From NCBI GenBank assembly GCA_903908065.1, contig CAIVQO010000025.1, positions 1-38,626 of the forward strand: a stretch of DNA of 38,626 bases. Reading direction: 5' to 3'. How positions within the stretch are numbered: the stretch's first letter is position 1; every line of letters starts with the position of its first letter. Made by a program: the position numbers and the translations under genes. The notes below the pieces were generated by a model. The model made no database searches, was not told the origin of the DNA, and was given only the letters and a program-made list of their open reading frames with translations. This document shows positions 6,966 to 14,395 of this stretch, one piece after another. Origin of the DNA: an uncultured beta proteobacterium (lineage in GTDB: Bacteria; Pseudomonadota; Gammaproteobacteria; Burkholderiales; Rhodocyclaceae).

Positions 6966-8135
6966 ATGAATACTTCCTTCCTCCTGCGCCGCGTCCTGCC
7001 GGTGCTGCTCGTGGTCGGTGCCGCTGCCGGCCTGTTCTTCTGGAAAACCCAGGCCAAGCCGGTGGCCGTGGTGCTGAAATCGGTGGATCGCGGCAAGGTC
7101 GAGGCCACGGTGGTGAACACCCGCGCCGGCACCGTCGAGGCCTGCCAGCGCACCAAGCTGTCGACGATTGCCGGCGGGCGCATCGAGTTCCTCGGCGTCA
7201 AGGAAGGCGACAAGGTCAAGAAGGGCCAGCTGCTGATGAAGCTGTGGAATGACGACCAGAAGGCCAACCAGGCCCTGGCCGAAGCCCAGCGCGCGATGGC
7301 TTCCCAGCGCGTCAAGGAGGCCTGCACCACGGCGGCCAGTTCGGCGCGCGAGGCCGAGCGCCAGGCTTCGCTGAAGAAGAAGGGCTTCGTTTCCGATGCG
7401 CGTGAGGACCAGGCGCGCTCCGATGCCGATGCCCGCGCCGCCGCCTGCGAGACGGCCAAGGCCGATGTCGTCCAGGCCGCCGCGCGCGTCAGCGTGACCA
7501 AGGTGGAGCAGGGCCGCATGGTGCTCTATGCGCCCTTCGACGGCACCGTGGCGAAGATCGTCGGCGAACTCGGCGAGTATTCGACGCCCTCGCCGCCGGG
7601 TGTGCCGACGCCGCCGGCGATCGACCTGATCGACGAAACCTGCCTCTACGTCAAGGCGCCGATGGACGAGGTCGATGCGCCCAAGATCAAGGTCGGCCTG
7701 CCGGTGCGCGTGTCGCTCGACGCCCTGCCCAAGCAGCCGCTGCCGGGCAAGGTCAAGCGCGTCGCGCCCTATGTGCTGGCTGTCGAGAAGCAGGCGCGCA
7801 CCGTGGATGTGGAAGTCGATTTCGAGCGCCCGGCGGATGTGAACCTGCTGGTGGGCTACAGCGCCGATGTCGAGATCGTGCTTTCCGCGCGCGAGAACGT
7901 GCTGCGCGTGCCGACCGCCGCCCTGATCGAGGGCAGCCGCGTGCTGCTGCTGAACGGCGACAGCGGCAAGCTGGAAGAACGCAAGGTCAAGGCCGGGCTC
8001 GCCAACTGGGAATTCACCGAGGTCCTTGAAGGCCTGGCCGAGGGCGAGCGCATCGTCACTTCGCTCGAACGCGAAGGCGTGAAAGTCGGCGCCCGCGCGA
8101 CGGCGGCGCAAAGCGCCGCCGTGCCGGCAAAATGA
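6966..8135 (+). CDS. MacA-like periplasmic adaptor (HlyD/RND membrane fusion protein)
   Basis: A 389-residue membrane fusion protein. An N-terminal anchor (about 5-27) precedes a lipoyl half-motif (GRIEFLGVKEGDKVKKGQLLMKLWNDD) and an alpha-hairpin rich in Ala, Glu and Arg (about 98-170). The second lipoyl half (GRMVLYAPFDGTVAKIVGELGEY) is followed by beta-barrel and membrane-proximal domains (LPVRVSLDALP, LLVGYSADVEIVLSARENVLRVPTAAL). Adaptors of this type bridge a MacB-type inner-membrane ABC transporter to a TolC-like channel. The ATPase and two permeases follow directly, giving a split MacAB-type exporter. No TolC gene is in the window. The last codons contain an 8-bp hairpin (8102-8120). 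Confidence 0.88.
   Translation: MNTSFLLRRVLPVLLVVGAAAGLFFWKTQAKPVAVVLKSVDRGKVEATVVNTRAGTVEACQRTKLSTIAGGRIEFLGVKEGDKVKKGQLLMKLWNDDQKANQALAEAQRAMASQRVKEACTTAASSAREAERQASLKKKGFVSDAREDQARSDADARAAACETAKADVVQAAARVSVTKVEQGRMVLYAPFDGTVAKIVGELGEYSTPSPPGVPTPPAIDLIDETCLYVKAPMDEVDAPKIKVGLPVRVSLDALPKQPLPGKVKRVAPYVLAVEKQARTVDVEVDFERPADVNLLVGYSADVEIVLSARENVLRVPTAALIEGSRVLLLNGDSGKLEERKVKAGLANWEFTEVLEGLAEGERIVTSLEREGVKVGARATAAQSAAVPAK
8082..8093 (+). repeat. Recurring 12-mer AAAGTCGGCGCC (one of six exact copies)
   Basis: Exact copies occur at 8082-8093, 28294-28305 and 32959-32970 on the plus strand, and at 1266-1277, 14438-14449 and 15368-15379 as the reverse complement. Near copies with one change lie at 35148-35159 and 1976-1987. 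Some encode Lys-Val-Gly-Ala, others fall in different frames or between genes. Confidence 0.6.
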
Positions 8136-8198
8136 GTGCATTCCCCCCGGCCCCCTTGCCATGCAAGGGGGTGACTACGTTTGCGCCGCAGCGCGGCG
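8102..8198 (+). repeat. Cluster of three perfect hairpins between adaptor and ATPase genes
   Basis: Three perfect inverted repeats in 97 bp: GGCGGCGC/GCGCCGCC (8102-8109, 8113-8120, loop AAA), CCCCCTTGC/GCAAGGGGG (8151-8159, 8163-8171, loop CAT) and CGCCGC/GCGGCG (8184-8189, 8193-8198, loop AGC). None is followed by a U-run, so intrinsic termination is unlikely. They could stabilise or attenuate the operon mRNA, or be an intergenic repeat unit. Confidence 0.6.
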
Positions 8199-8217
8199 TG
8201 TTGTTGGGGCGTTTGTC

Positions 8218-8919
8218 GTGCCCTTGATCCGCCTCGCCGGCATCGAGCGCGTCTTCCATCTGGGCGACAGCACGGTGCATGCGCTCGACCGCCTCGACAT
8301 CGGCATCGAGGCCGGCGAGTACGTGGCCATCATGGGGCCGTCGGGCTCGGGCAAGTCCACCCTGCTCAACCTGCTGGGCCTGCTCGATCGGCCCGATGTC
8401 GGCAGCTACCACCTCGAAGGCCGCGACGTCACCACGCTCTCGCCGGACGAACAGGCGGCGGTGCGCAGCCGCCGCATCGGCTTCGTGTTCCAGAGCTTCC
8501 ACCTGGTGCCGCGCCTCACCGCTGCCGAGAACATCGCCCTGCCGATGATGCTGGCGGGGATCCCCGCCGCCGAGCGGACCTCGCGGGTGGCGCAGGCGCT
8601 GAAGGATTTCGGCCTCGACCAGCGCAGCGACCACCGCCCCGACCAGCTTTCCGGCGGCCAGCGCCAGCGCGTGGCGATTGCCCGCGCCACCATCATGCAA
8701 CCGGCGGTGCTGCTGGCCGACGAGCCGACCGGCAACCTCGACCGCGCCACCGGCGACGACGTGATCCACCTGCTCGAAGTGCTCAATGCCACGGGCGTGA
8801 CGCTGATCATCGTCACCCACGACCAGAAGCTCGGCGCTCGCGCCCGCAGGCAGCTGGTGATGGAGGACGGCCGGCTGAAGCACGATTCGGCGCGCGACGG
8901 CGCCCTGCCGGTCGCCTGA
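8218..8919 (+). CDS. ABC transporter ATPase (MacB/LolD type)
   Basis: A 233-residue ATP-binding protein. Walker A is GPSGSGKST, the Q-loop is VFQSFHLVPRLTAAENI, the signature is LSGGQRQRVAIARA, Walker B is [12 protein letters not shown] and the H-loop is TLIIVTHD. Sequence style (LLGLLDRPDVGSYHLEGRDV) places it in the MacB/LolD/FtsE class of type VII mechanotransmission exporters. The start is taken as GTG 8218 because homology begins at LIRLAGIERVF and GGGG lies about 8 bases upstream; an upstream ATG at 8161 would translate through the hairpins. It is separate from the permeases, unlike E. coli MacB, which fuses both. Confidence 0.9.
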   Translation: MPLIRLAGIERVFHLGDSTVHALDRLDIGIEAGEYVAIMGPSGSGKSTLLNLLGLLDRPDVGSYHLEGRDVTTLSPDEQAAVRSRRIGFVFQSFHLVPRLTAAENIALPMMLAGIPAAERTSRVAQALKDFGLDQRSDHRPDQLSGGQRQRVAIARATIMQPAVLLADEPTGNLDRATGDDVIHLLEVLNATGVTLIIVTHDQKLGARARRQLVMEDGRLKHDSARDGALPVA

Positions 8920-8926
8920 GGCGGCG

Positions 8927-10135
8927 ATGCGTACCGCCGACGTCCTGCGTTTCGCCCGCGACGCGGCGGGCGGCTATCCGCTGCGCACCGGGCTGTCGGT
9001 GTTGGCCATGGCGATCGGCGTCGCCGCCGTGGTGGTGCTCACCGCGCTGGGCGACGGCGCGCGGCGCTACGTGGTGGACCAGTTCTCGGCGCTGGGCAGC
9101 AACCTGGTGATCGTGCTGCCCGGGCGCTCCGCCACCGGCGGCTTCAGCCCGGCCAATGCCCTGACCACCACGCCGCGCGACCTGACGGTGGACGATGCCT
9201 TCGCCCTCACGCGCCTGCCGTCGGTGCGACGCGTAGCGCCGCTTGCAGCGGGCAATTCCGAGATCAATGCCAATGGCCGGCTGCGCGAAGTGGTGGTCGC
9301 CGGCACCGCCGCGCCCTATGTCGACATTCGCAGCTTCAAGATGGCGCAGGGGCGCTTCCTGCCCGAGGCGGACTGGAACCGCGGTGCGCCGGTGGCGGTG
9401 ATCGGCTCCAAGATCCAGGAGGAAATCTTCGGCAGCCAGCCGGCGGTGGGCGAGTTGATCCGCCTCGGCGACCGGCGCGTGCGGGTGATCGGCGTGCTCA
9501 AGGCGGTGGGGCAGGGCCTGGGCATGAACACCGATGAGGTGGTCTTCGTGCCAGTGAGCCTGGCGCAGAGCATGTTCAACACCAACACTCTGTTCCGCGT
9601 GCTGATCGAGGCGCGCAGCCGCGACGATATCGAGGCCGTCAAGCGCGAAGTCACGGCCCAGCTCAAGGCCCGCCACGGCAACGAGGAAGATGTCACCGTG
9701 ATCACCCAGGATGCGGTGCTGGCCACCTTCGACAAGCTGCTGCGCGCGCTGACGGCGGCGGTGGCCGGCATCGCTGCGATCAGCCTGGCGGTGGCCGGCA
9801 TCCTGGTGATGAACGTGATGCTGGTCGCCGTGACCCAGCGCACCGCCGAGATCGGCCTGCTCAAGGCGCTCGGCGCACGCGGCGCGACCATCCGCGACGC
9901 CTTCATGGCCGAAGCGGCGATGCTGTCGCTGTTCGGCGCCTTTACCGGCTACGGCCTCGGCCTCTTTGGCGCCTTCGTCCTGCGCCAGATGTACCCGGTA
10001 TTCCCCGCCTATCCGCCCGATTGGGCGGTGATCGCGGCGCTAGGCACGGCGCTCGGCACCGGCATGCTGTTCGGCATCATGCCGGCGCGGCGCGCGGCCC
10101 GGCTGGATCCGGTGCAGGCCTTGATGAAGCATTGA
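8927..10135 (+). CDS. MacB-type ABC permease 1
   Basis: A 402-residue permease with one N-terminal membrane helix (TGLSVLAMAIGVAAVVVLTALG), a large periplasmic MacB_PCD domain (about 45-265, with LGSNLVIVLPGRS) and three C-terminal helices forming the FtsX domain. The last contains the coupling region RTAEIGLLKALGARGATIRDAFMAEA and ends MPARRAARLDPVQALMKH, a typical MacB-family ending. It starts 7 bases after the ATPase stop. A second, different permease follows after an unusual 420-bp gap, so the transporter may be a heterodimer with two copies of the single ATPase, as in LolCDE. Confidence 0.88.
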   Translation: MRTADVLRFARDAAGGYPLRTGLSVLAMAIGVAAVVVLTALGDGARRYVVDQFSALGSNLVIVLPGRSATGGFSPANALTTTPRDLTVDDAFALTRLPSVRRVAPLAAGNSEINANGRLREVVVAGTAAPYVDIRSFKMAQGRFLPEADWNRGAPVAVIGSKIQEEIFGSQPAVGELIRLGDRRVRVIGVLKAVGQGLGMNTDEVVFVPVSLAQSMFNTNTLFRVLIEARSRDDIEAVKREVTAQLKARHGNEEDVTVITQDAVLATFDKLLRALTAAVAGIAAISLAVAGILVMNVMLVAVTQRTAEIGLLKALGARGATIRDAFMAEAAMLSLFGAFTGYGLGLFGAFVLRQMYPVFPAYPPDWAVIAALGTALGTGMLFGIMPARRAARLDPVQALMKH

Positions 10136-10169
10136 ATATGAAACCTCTCGTGGATTTGCGCTTGGGGCG

Positions 10170-10277
10170 CGATCGGAACGGCGGGGTGTTCTACTCCGCT
10201 CATGTCACCCGGCGCCAGCCTTCGGCTGACGCCTCCTTCTTTACTTCGCTGCGCAGAACACCCCACCCTCCCGATCG
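10170..10277. repeat. Nested imperfect inverted repeat I in the 10136-10555 gene-free stretch
   Basis: Outer arms CGATCGG (10170-10176) and CCGATCG (10271-10277) pair. After a 6/6 internal loop, the perfect 10-bp arms GGGGTGTTCT (10183-10192) and AGAACACCCC (10255-10264) pair. Inside is a hairpin with stem CAGCC/GGCTG capped by a C(TTCG)G tetraloop, extended by GGCG/CGCC across one mismatch (10211-10233). Counting pairs within the internal loop, about 20 of 23 positions match. The pattern looks like a structured RNA or a small palindromic mobile repeat. No protein could be assigned to the 420-bp region. Confidence 0.65.
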
Positions 10278-10328
10278 GGTGACGCCGTCTCAGGTTTGCG
10301 GTTGCAATGCAGAAGCGTATCTCGCCGG

Positions 10329-10492
10329 GGATGGCAGGTGTCCGGATCCGGTAAGTAAAGGGGGGCGTAGGCAGGGTTTCGCGGAGCACTGCTCCGCGCT
10401 GCTGCAGCCGGATTGCCATGCAGGGCAATCCGTGGGCAAGTCTGGCGAAGCCAGGCTCGGAGGACATGGACGGAGCCGGACACCTGCCGTCC
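10329..10492. repeat. Nested inverted repeat II: long closing stem with three internal hairpins
   Basis: Perfect 13-bp arms GGCAGGTGTCCGG (10333-10345) and CCGGACACCTGCC (10476-10488) extend inward across one mismatch by TCCG/CGGA and outward by GGAT/GTCC with one G-U pair, giving about 21 paired positions. Inside are three hairpins: CGCGGAGC/GCTCCGCG (10380-10398), CGGATTGCC/GGCAATCCG (10409-10432) and CTGGC-GAA-GCCAG (10442-10454). The layout resembles a multibranch structured RNA; the mismatch and wobble pairs favour RNA over simple cruciform DNA. Function unknown. Confidence 0.65.
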
Positions 10493-10517
10493 TTGGCGCC
10501 AGCATGCCTCGACATCA

Positions 10518-10545
10518 TGGCGGTTTTGATTTCGTGAAACCACCA
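10518..10545 (+). promoter_or_regulatory. Hairpin just upstream of permease 2 start
   Basis: TGGcGGTTT (10518-10526) pairs with AAACCaCCA (10537-10545), one mismatch, 10-base loop. It ends 10 bases before the ATG at 10556, where a Shine-Dalgarno sequence would be expected but none is seen. It may affect translation of the second permease. Confidence 0.4.
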
Positions 10546-10555
10546 CCCAACTGAC

Positions 10556-11758
10556 ATGGGCATCACCGACTTCCTCGCCCTGGCCGTGCGCGCCATCGTC
10601 GCCCAGCGCCTGCGTAGCTTCCTGACGCTGCTGGGCATCGCGGTCGGCATCGCGGCGGTGATCCTGCTGACTTCGATCGGCGAGGGCATCCACCGCTATG
10701 TGCTGGGCGAATTCACCCAGTTCGGCACCAATGTGATCGGCGTCCACCCGGGCAAGACCAAGACTGGCGGCGGCGCACTTTCCGGGCTGCCGAGCAGCGC
10801 GCGGCCGCTGTCCCTGGATGATGCCGAAGTACTGAAGCGCCTGCCCAATGTGGTGGCGGTGACGCCCAGCGCCTTCGGCAATGCCGAGGTGAATGGCAAC
10901 GGTCGTGTGCGCCGTGTCTCGATCTACGGCGTCGGCCACGACATGCTGACGGTATTCAAGGGGCGGGTCATGAGCGGCAGCTTCCTTCCCGACGAAGAGG
11001 CCGGCAGCGCGCGCGCCCAGGTGGTGCTGGGGCCGAAGCTCAAGAACGAACTGTTCGGCGCCGAGAACCCGCTGGGCCAGCGGGTGCGCATCGGCGGCCT
11101 GCAGTTCCGCGTCATCGGCGTGCTGGCGAGCAAGGGCCAGTTCCTCGGTATCGACCTCGACGACACCGCCTTCGTGCCGGCAGCGCGGGCGCTGGAGCTG
11201 TTCAACCGCGAGGGCCTCAACGAGATCGACGTCGCCGTGGCCGAGGGCGTGCCCGCCGCCTCGGTGGTCGAGGCGATCAAGCAGGTGATGAAAGATCGCC
11301 ACGGCCGCGAGGACGTCACCATCATCAGCCAGGAAGAAATGCTATCCACGCTGTCCTCCATCCTCGACGTGCTGACCATGGCGGTTGGCGCCCTGGGCGG
11401 CATTTCGCTGCTGGTGGGCGGCGTCGGCATCGTCACCATCATGACCATCGCCGTAACCGAGCGCACCAACGAGATCGGCCTGATGGTGGCCCTGGGCGCG
11501 CGGCGGCGCACCATTCTCGGCCTGTTTCTCGGCGAGGCCGTGGCGCTGGCCGCGATTGGCGGCGCCGTCGGCCTGATCCTCGGTGTTGGCCTGGCGCAAC
11601 TGATCGGGCTGTTCCTGCCGGCGCTGCCGGTGCATACGCCGCTGTCCTTCGTGGTGCTGGCCGAAGTGCTGGCGGCGGCCATCGGCCTGGCCGCCGGCGT
11701 GCTGCCGGCGCGCCGCGCCGCGCTGCTTGATCCGGTCGAGGCGCTGCGGACGGAATAG
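10556..11758 (+). CDS. MacB-type ABC permease 2
   Basis: A 400-residue permease of the same fold as permease 1 but clearly diverged. The N-terminal helix region is [28 protein letters not shown]; the MacB_PCD domain covers about 45-270 ([18 protein letters not shown]). The FtsX helices include [44 protein letters not shown] and the protein ends [18 protein letters not shown]. No second ATPase accompanies it, so it probably shares the upstream one. It is separated from permease 1 by the structured 420-bp region, so the two may be expressed unequally. The ATG is chosen because homology starts within ten residues; no Shine-Dalgarno sequence is visible. Confidence 0.88.
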   Translation: MGITDFLALAVRAIVAQRLRSFLTLLGIAVGIAAVILLTSIGEGIHRYVLGEFTQFGTNVIGVHPGKTKTGGGALSGLPSSARPLSLDDAEVLKRLPNVVAVTPSAFGNAEVNGNGRVRRVSIYGVGHDMLTVFKGRVMSGSFLPDEEAGSARAQVVLGPKLKNELFGAENPLGQRVRIGGLQFRVIGVLASKGQFLGIDLDDTAFVPAARALELFNREGLNEIDVAVAEGVPAASVVEAIKQVMKDRHGREDVTIISQEEMLSTLSSILDVLTMAVGALGGISLLVGGVGIVTIMTIAVTERTNEIGLMVALGARRRTILGLFLGEAVALAAIGGAVGLILGVGLAQLIGLFLPALPVHTPLSFVVLAEVLAAAIGLAAGVLPARRAALLDPVEALRTE

Positions 11759-11841
11759 GTGACGCCAGCGCTGGCAACGCGGCGATTTCTGCTTACGATT
11801 CGTCACACTCTCGTCCGACGGTACAGGGCGAAGCCGCGATA

Positions 11842-12852
11842 ATGAGCGACATGAAAACACTCGACCAACTCAAACTTTCCATGCTCGACCTCGTCGCCGT
11901 GCGCGAAGGCGGCACGGTGGCCGAGGCGCTGGCGATTTCGCTGGCCACCGCGCGCCACGTCGAAGGACTCGGTTTCACCCGCTACTGGCTGGCCGAGCAC
12001 CACAACATGCCGGGCATTGCCAGTTCGGCCACGGCCGTGCTGGTGGGCCACATCGCCGGCGGCACCTCGCGCATCCGCGTCGGTTCAGGCGGGGTGATGC
12101 TGCCCAACCATGCGCCGCTGGTGGTGGCGGAAGCCTTCGGCACCCTGGCCGAGCTGTATCCCGGTCGCATCGACCTCGGCCTCGGCCGTGCGCCCGGCAC
12201 CGACCGCCTGACCATGCGCGCGCTGCGCCGCGACCGCATCGAGACCGAAGACGATTTCCCGCGCGAGGTGGCCGAACTGCAGCGCCTGCTCGACGACCCG
12301 CAACCCGGCCAGCCGCTGATCGCGATGCCCGGCGCCGGCACTCGGGTGCCGATCTGGCTGCTCGGCTCCAGCCTTTTCTCCGCGCAATTGGCAGCCGAGC
12401 GCGGCTTGCCCTATGCCTTTGCCTCGCACTTCGCGCCGAGGCTGTTGCACCAGGCGCTGGCGATCTACCGCGAGCGCTTCCGGCCTTCGACCGTGCTGTC
12501 CGAGCCCTACGTGATGGTCGGCGTGCCTCTGATCGCGGCGCCCACCGACGATGAGGCGGCCTTCCTCGCCACCAGCGTGTTCCAGCGCGTGCTCGGCATC
12601 CTGCATGGCGACCGGCGCTGCCTGCCGCCGCCGGTGGCGGACTTCATGGCCGGCTTGCACCCGCAAGAGCGCGCCGGCATCGCCGATTTCCTCGGCGCCG
12701 CCGTGATTGGTTCCCCGGACAGCGTGCGCGCCGGTTTCGCAGCGCTGCATGCGGCGACCCAGGCCGACGAGTTCATCTTGGTCTGCGACATTTTCGATCC
12801 GGCGCTGCGCCTGCGCTCGCTGGACATCGCCGCGGCGGTGCTGAAGGCATAG
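11842..12852 (+). CDS. LLM-class flavin-dependent monooxygenase (YhbW-like)
   Basis: A 336-residue luciferase-like monooxygenase. Motifs shared with E. coli YhbW are [39 protein letters not shown] and [17 protein letters not shown]. The C-terminal half has [28 protein letters not shown]. The family uses reduced FMN and oxygen; the natural substrate is unknown. Two ATGs compete: 11842 and 11851. A GATAAT box at 11838-11843 would place the transcript start at about 11850, favouring ATG 11851 in a leaderless mRNA, and YhbW's N-terminal length also fits that site. The longer frame is reported. Confidence 0.85.
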   Translation: MSDMKTLDQLKLSMLDLVAVREGGTVAEALAISLATARHVEGLGFTRYWLAEHHNMPGIASSATAVLVGHIAGGTSRIRVGSGGVMLPNHAPLVVAEAFGTLAELYPGRIDLGLGRAPGTDRLTMRALRRDRIETEDDFPREVAELQRLLDDPQPGQPLIAMPGAGTRVPIWLLGSSLFSAQLAAERGLPYAFASHFAPRLLHQALAIYRERFRPSTVLSEPYVMVGVPLIAAPTDDEAAFLATSVFQRVLGILHGDRRCLPPPVADFMAGLHPQERAGIADFLGAAVIGSPDSVRAGFAALHAATQADEFILVCDIFDPALRLRSLDIAAAVLKA

Positions 12853-12856
12853 GGCC

Positions 12857-14386
12857 ATGAGCCGGCGCGCGTTCCTTGGCTTGGGCCTGGCGGTGCTGCT
12901 GGCCGCCTGTGCCACCAACCCGGTGACCCACAAGCAGGAACTCAGCTTCGTTTCCGAAGCCCAGGAAATCAGCATCGGGACGCAGCAGTATCAGGCCAAC
13001 CAGCAGTCGGCTGGCGGCAAGTATGTCCTCGACCCGGCGCTCTCCGCCTATGTCGCCGAGGTCGGCATGAAGCTGGTGAAGGTCAGTGACCGGCCGCAAC
13101 TGCCGTTCGAGTTCGTCGTCATCAACGATTCGGTGCCGAATGCCTGGGCGCTGCCCGGCGGCAAGCTGGCTATCAATCGCGGCCTGCTCACCGAACTGAA
13201 GAGCGAGGCGGAACTGGCGGCGGTGCTGGGCCATGAAATCGTCCATGCCGCCGCGCGTCACGGCGCGCGTTCGGTGGAGCAGGGAACCTTGCTGGCGGCA
13301 GGCGCGGCGATCATCGGCGCGCTGACGGCCGACAAGCGCAATGCCGACCTGATCGAGTTCGCAACCCAGGGCGGCGCTGCGCTGCTGAGCCTGCGCTACG
13401 GGCGCGAGCACGAGTTGGAGGCCGACCACTACGGCATCGATTACATGGTCCGCGCCGGCTACGATCCGCAGGCAGCGGTGGAGTTGCAGGAGACCTTCGT
13501 GCGGCTGTCCGGCAACAAATCACCGAACTGGCTGGCTGGCCTGTTCGCCACCCATCCGCCCTCGCAGGAACGCGTCGACGCCAACCGCGCGCGTGCCCCC
13601 GGCATGTCGGGCAAGCGCTTTCGCGGCGAGGACGTCTACCGCCAGAAGATCGCCGGCCTGCTCAAGACCCGGCCGGCCTACCTGGCCCACGACGAGGGGC
13701 GCAAGCGGCTGGAAAAGGAGCCCGAGCAGGCGCTGGCCAAGGCCAACGACGCGCTTCGCATCGAACCGCGCGAAGGCCTGTTCCATGCCCTGCGCGGCGA
13801 CGCACTGAAGCGCCTGGGCCGCGTCGCCGAGGCGGAGAAGGAATACGACGCGGCGATCAAGGCCAACGGCGAGTACTTCGCCCACTACCTGAATCGCGGA
13901 CTGGCGCGCCAGCAGCTCGGCAATCGCGCCGGTGCCCAGGCCGACCTCGAGCAGGCCAACCGCCTGCTGCCGACAGCCGCCGCACATTTCGTACTCGGCA
14001 ACCTGGCGCAGGGCGCCAACAATCCGGGCAAGGCGATCGAGCACTACCGCCTGGCGGCGGGCTCGGATTCCGAGGTCGGTCGCCGTGCCGGTGCGTCGCT
14101 GGTGCGCCTCGACCTGCCGCGCAATCCGGCGGCCTACGTGCAGGTCGAGCCGGTGGCCGACAAGGCCGGCAATCTGGCGTTGCGGGTCAGCAACCGCAGC
14201 CCGGCGGCGCTGCGCAATTTGCGCGTGGCGGCTGTCGCTCCGGGTTTTGCGCGCGACTACGCGACCTCCGGCGAGCTGAAGCCCGGGCAGTCGGTGCTGG
14301 TGGCTATGGGGCTGCGCGTCGCCGATCTGGGTGAGGCAGCGAGCCGATTGCGCGGGCAGCTGCGCGCGGCGGAGGTGGCGGAGTAG
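12857..14386 (+). CDS. M48-family metalloprotease lipoprotein with TPR-like repeats (BepA/YfgC-like)
   Basis: A 509-residue protein. A lipoprotein signal ends in the lipobox LAAC (C18), followed by ATNPVT, so it is probably outer-membrane anchored on the periplasmic side. The zinc protease motif is H126-E-I-V-H130, with the third ligand in E186-x-x-x-D190 (EHELEADHYGIDYM). After the M48 domain (about 60-260), a helical TPR-like region spans about 290-420 (LAKANDALRIEPREGLFHALRGDALKRLG, FAHYLNRGLARQQLGNRAGAQADL). A C-terminal beta-rich tail (FxxG-like, AALRNLRVAAVAPGF) completes it. This order matches BepA-type proteases that degrade stalled outer-membrane proteins such as LptD. It starts 4 bases after the monooxygenase stop. 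Confidence 0.9.
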   Translation: MSRRAFLGLGLAVLLAACATNPVTHKQELSFVSEAQEISIGTQQYQANQQSAGGKYVLDPALSAYVAEVGMKLVKVSDRPQLPFEFVVINDSVPNAWALPGGKLAINRGLLTELKSEAELAAVLGHEIVHAAARHGARSVEQGTLLAAGAAIIGALTADKRNADLIEFATQGGAALLSLRYGREHELEADHYGIDYMVRAGYDPQAAVELQETFVRLSGNKSPNWLAGLFATHPPSQERVDANRARAPGMSGKRFRGEDVYRQKIAGLLKTRPAYLAHDEGRKRLEKEPEQALAKANDALRIEPREGLFHALRGDALKRLGRVAEAEKEYDAAIKANGEYFAHYLNRGLARQQLGNRAGAQADLEQANRLLPTAAAHFVLGNLAQGANNPGKAIEHYRLAAGSDSEVGRRAGASLVRLDLPRNPAAYVQVEPVADKAGNLALRVSNRSPAALRNLRVAAVAPGFARDYATSGELKPGQSVLVAMGLRVADLGEAASRLRGQLRAAEVAE

Positions 14387-14395
14387 GAAGGATTT

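Noticed and set aside
8151-8171. Rho-independent terminator after the MacA-like gene
   Set aside because: The 9-bp GC-rich stem is strong, but no T-run follows on either strand and the operon continues directly.
10021-10554. Open frame running through the 10136-10555 structured region
   Set aside because: Half of it is an off-frame reading of permease 1 and the rest follows inverted repeats. No start signal or protein motif supports it.
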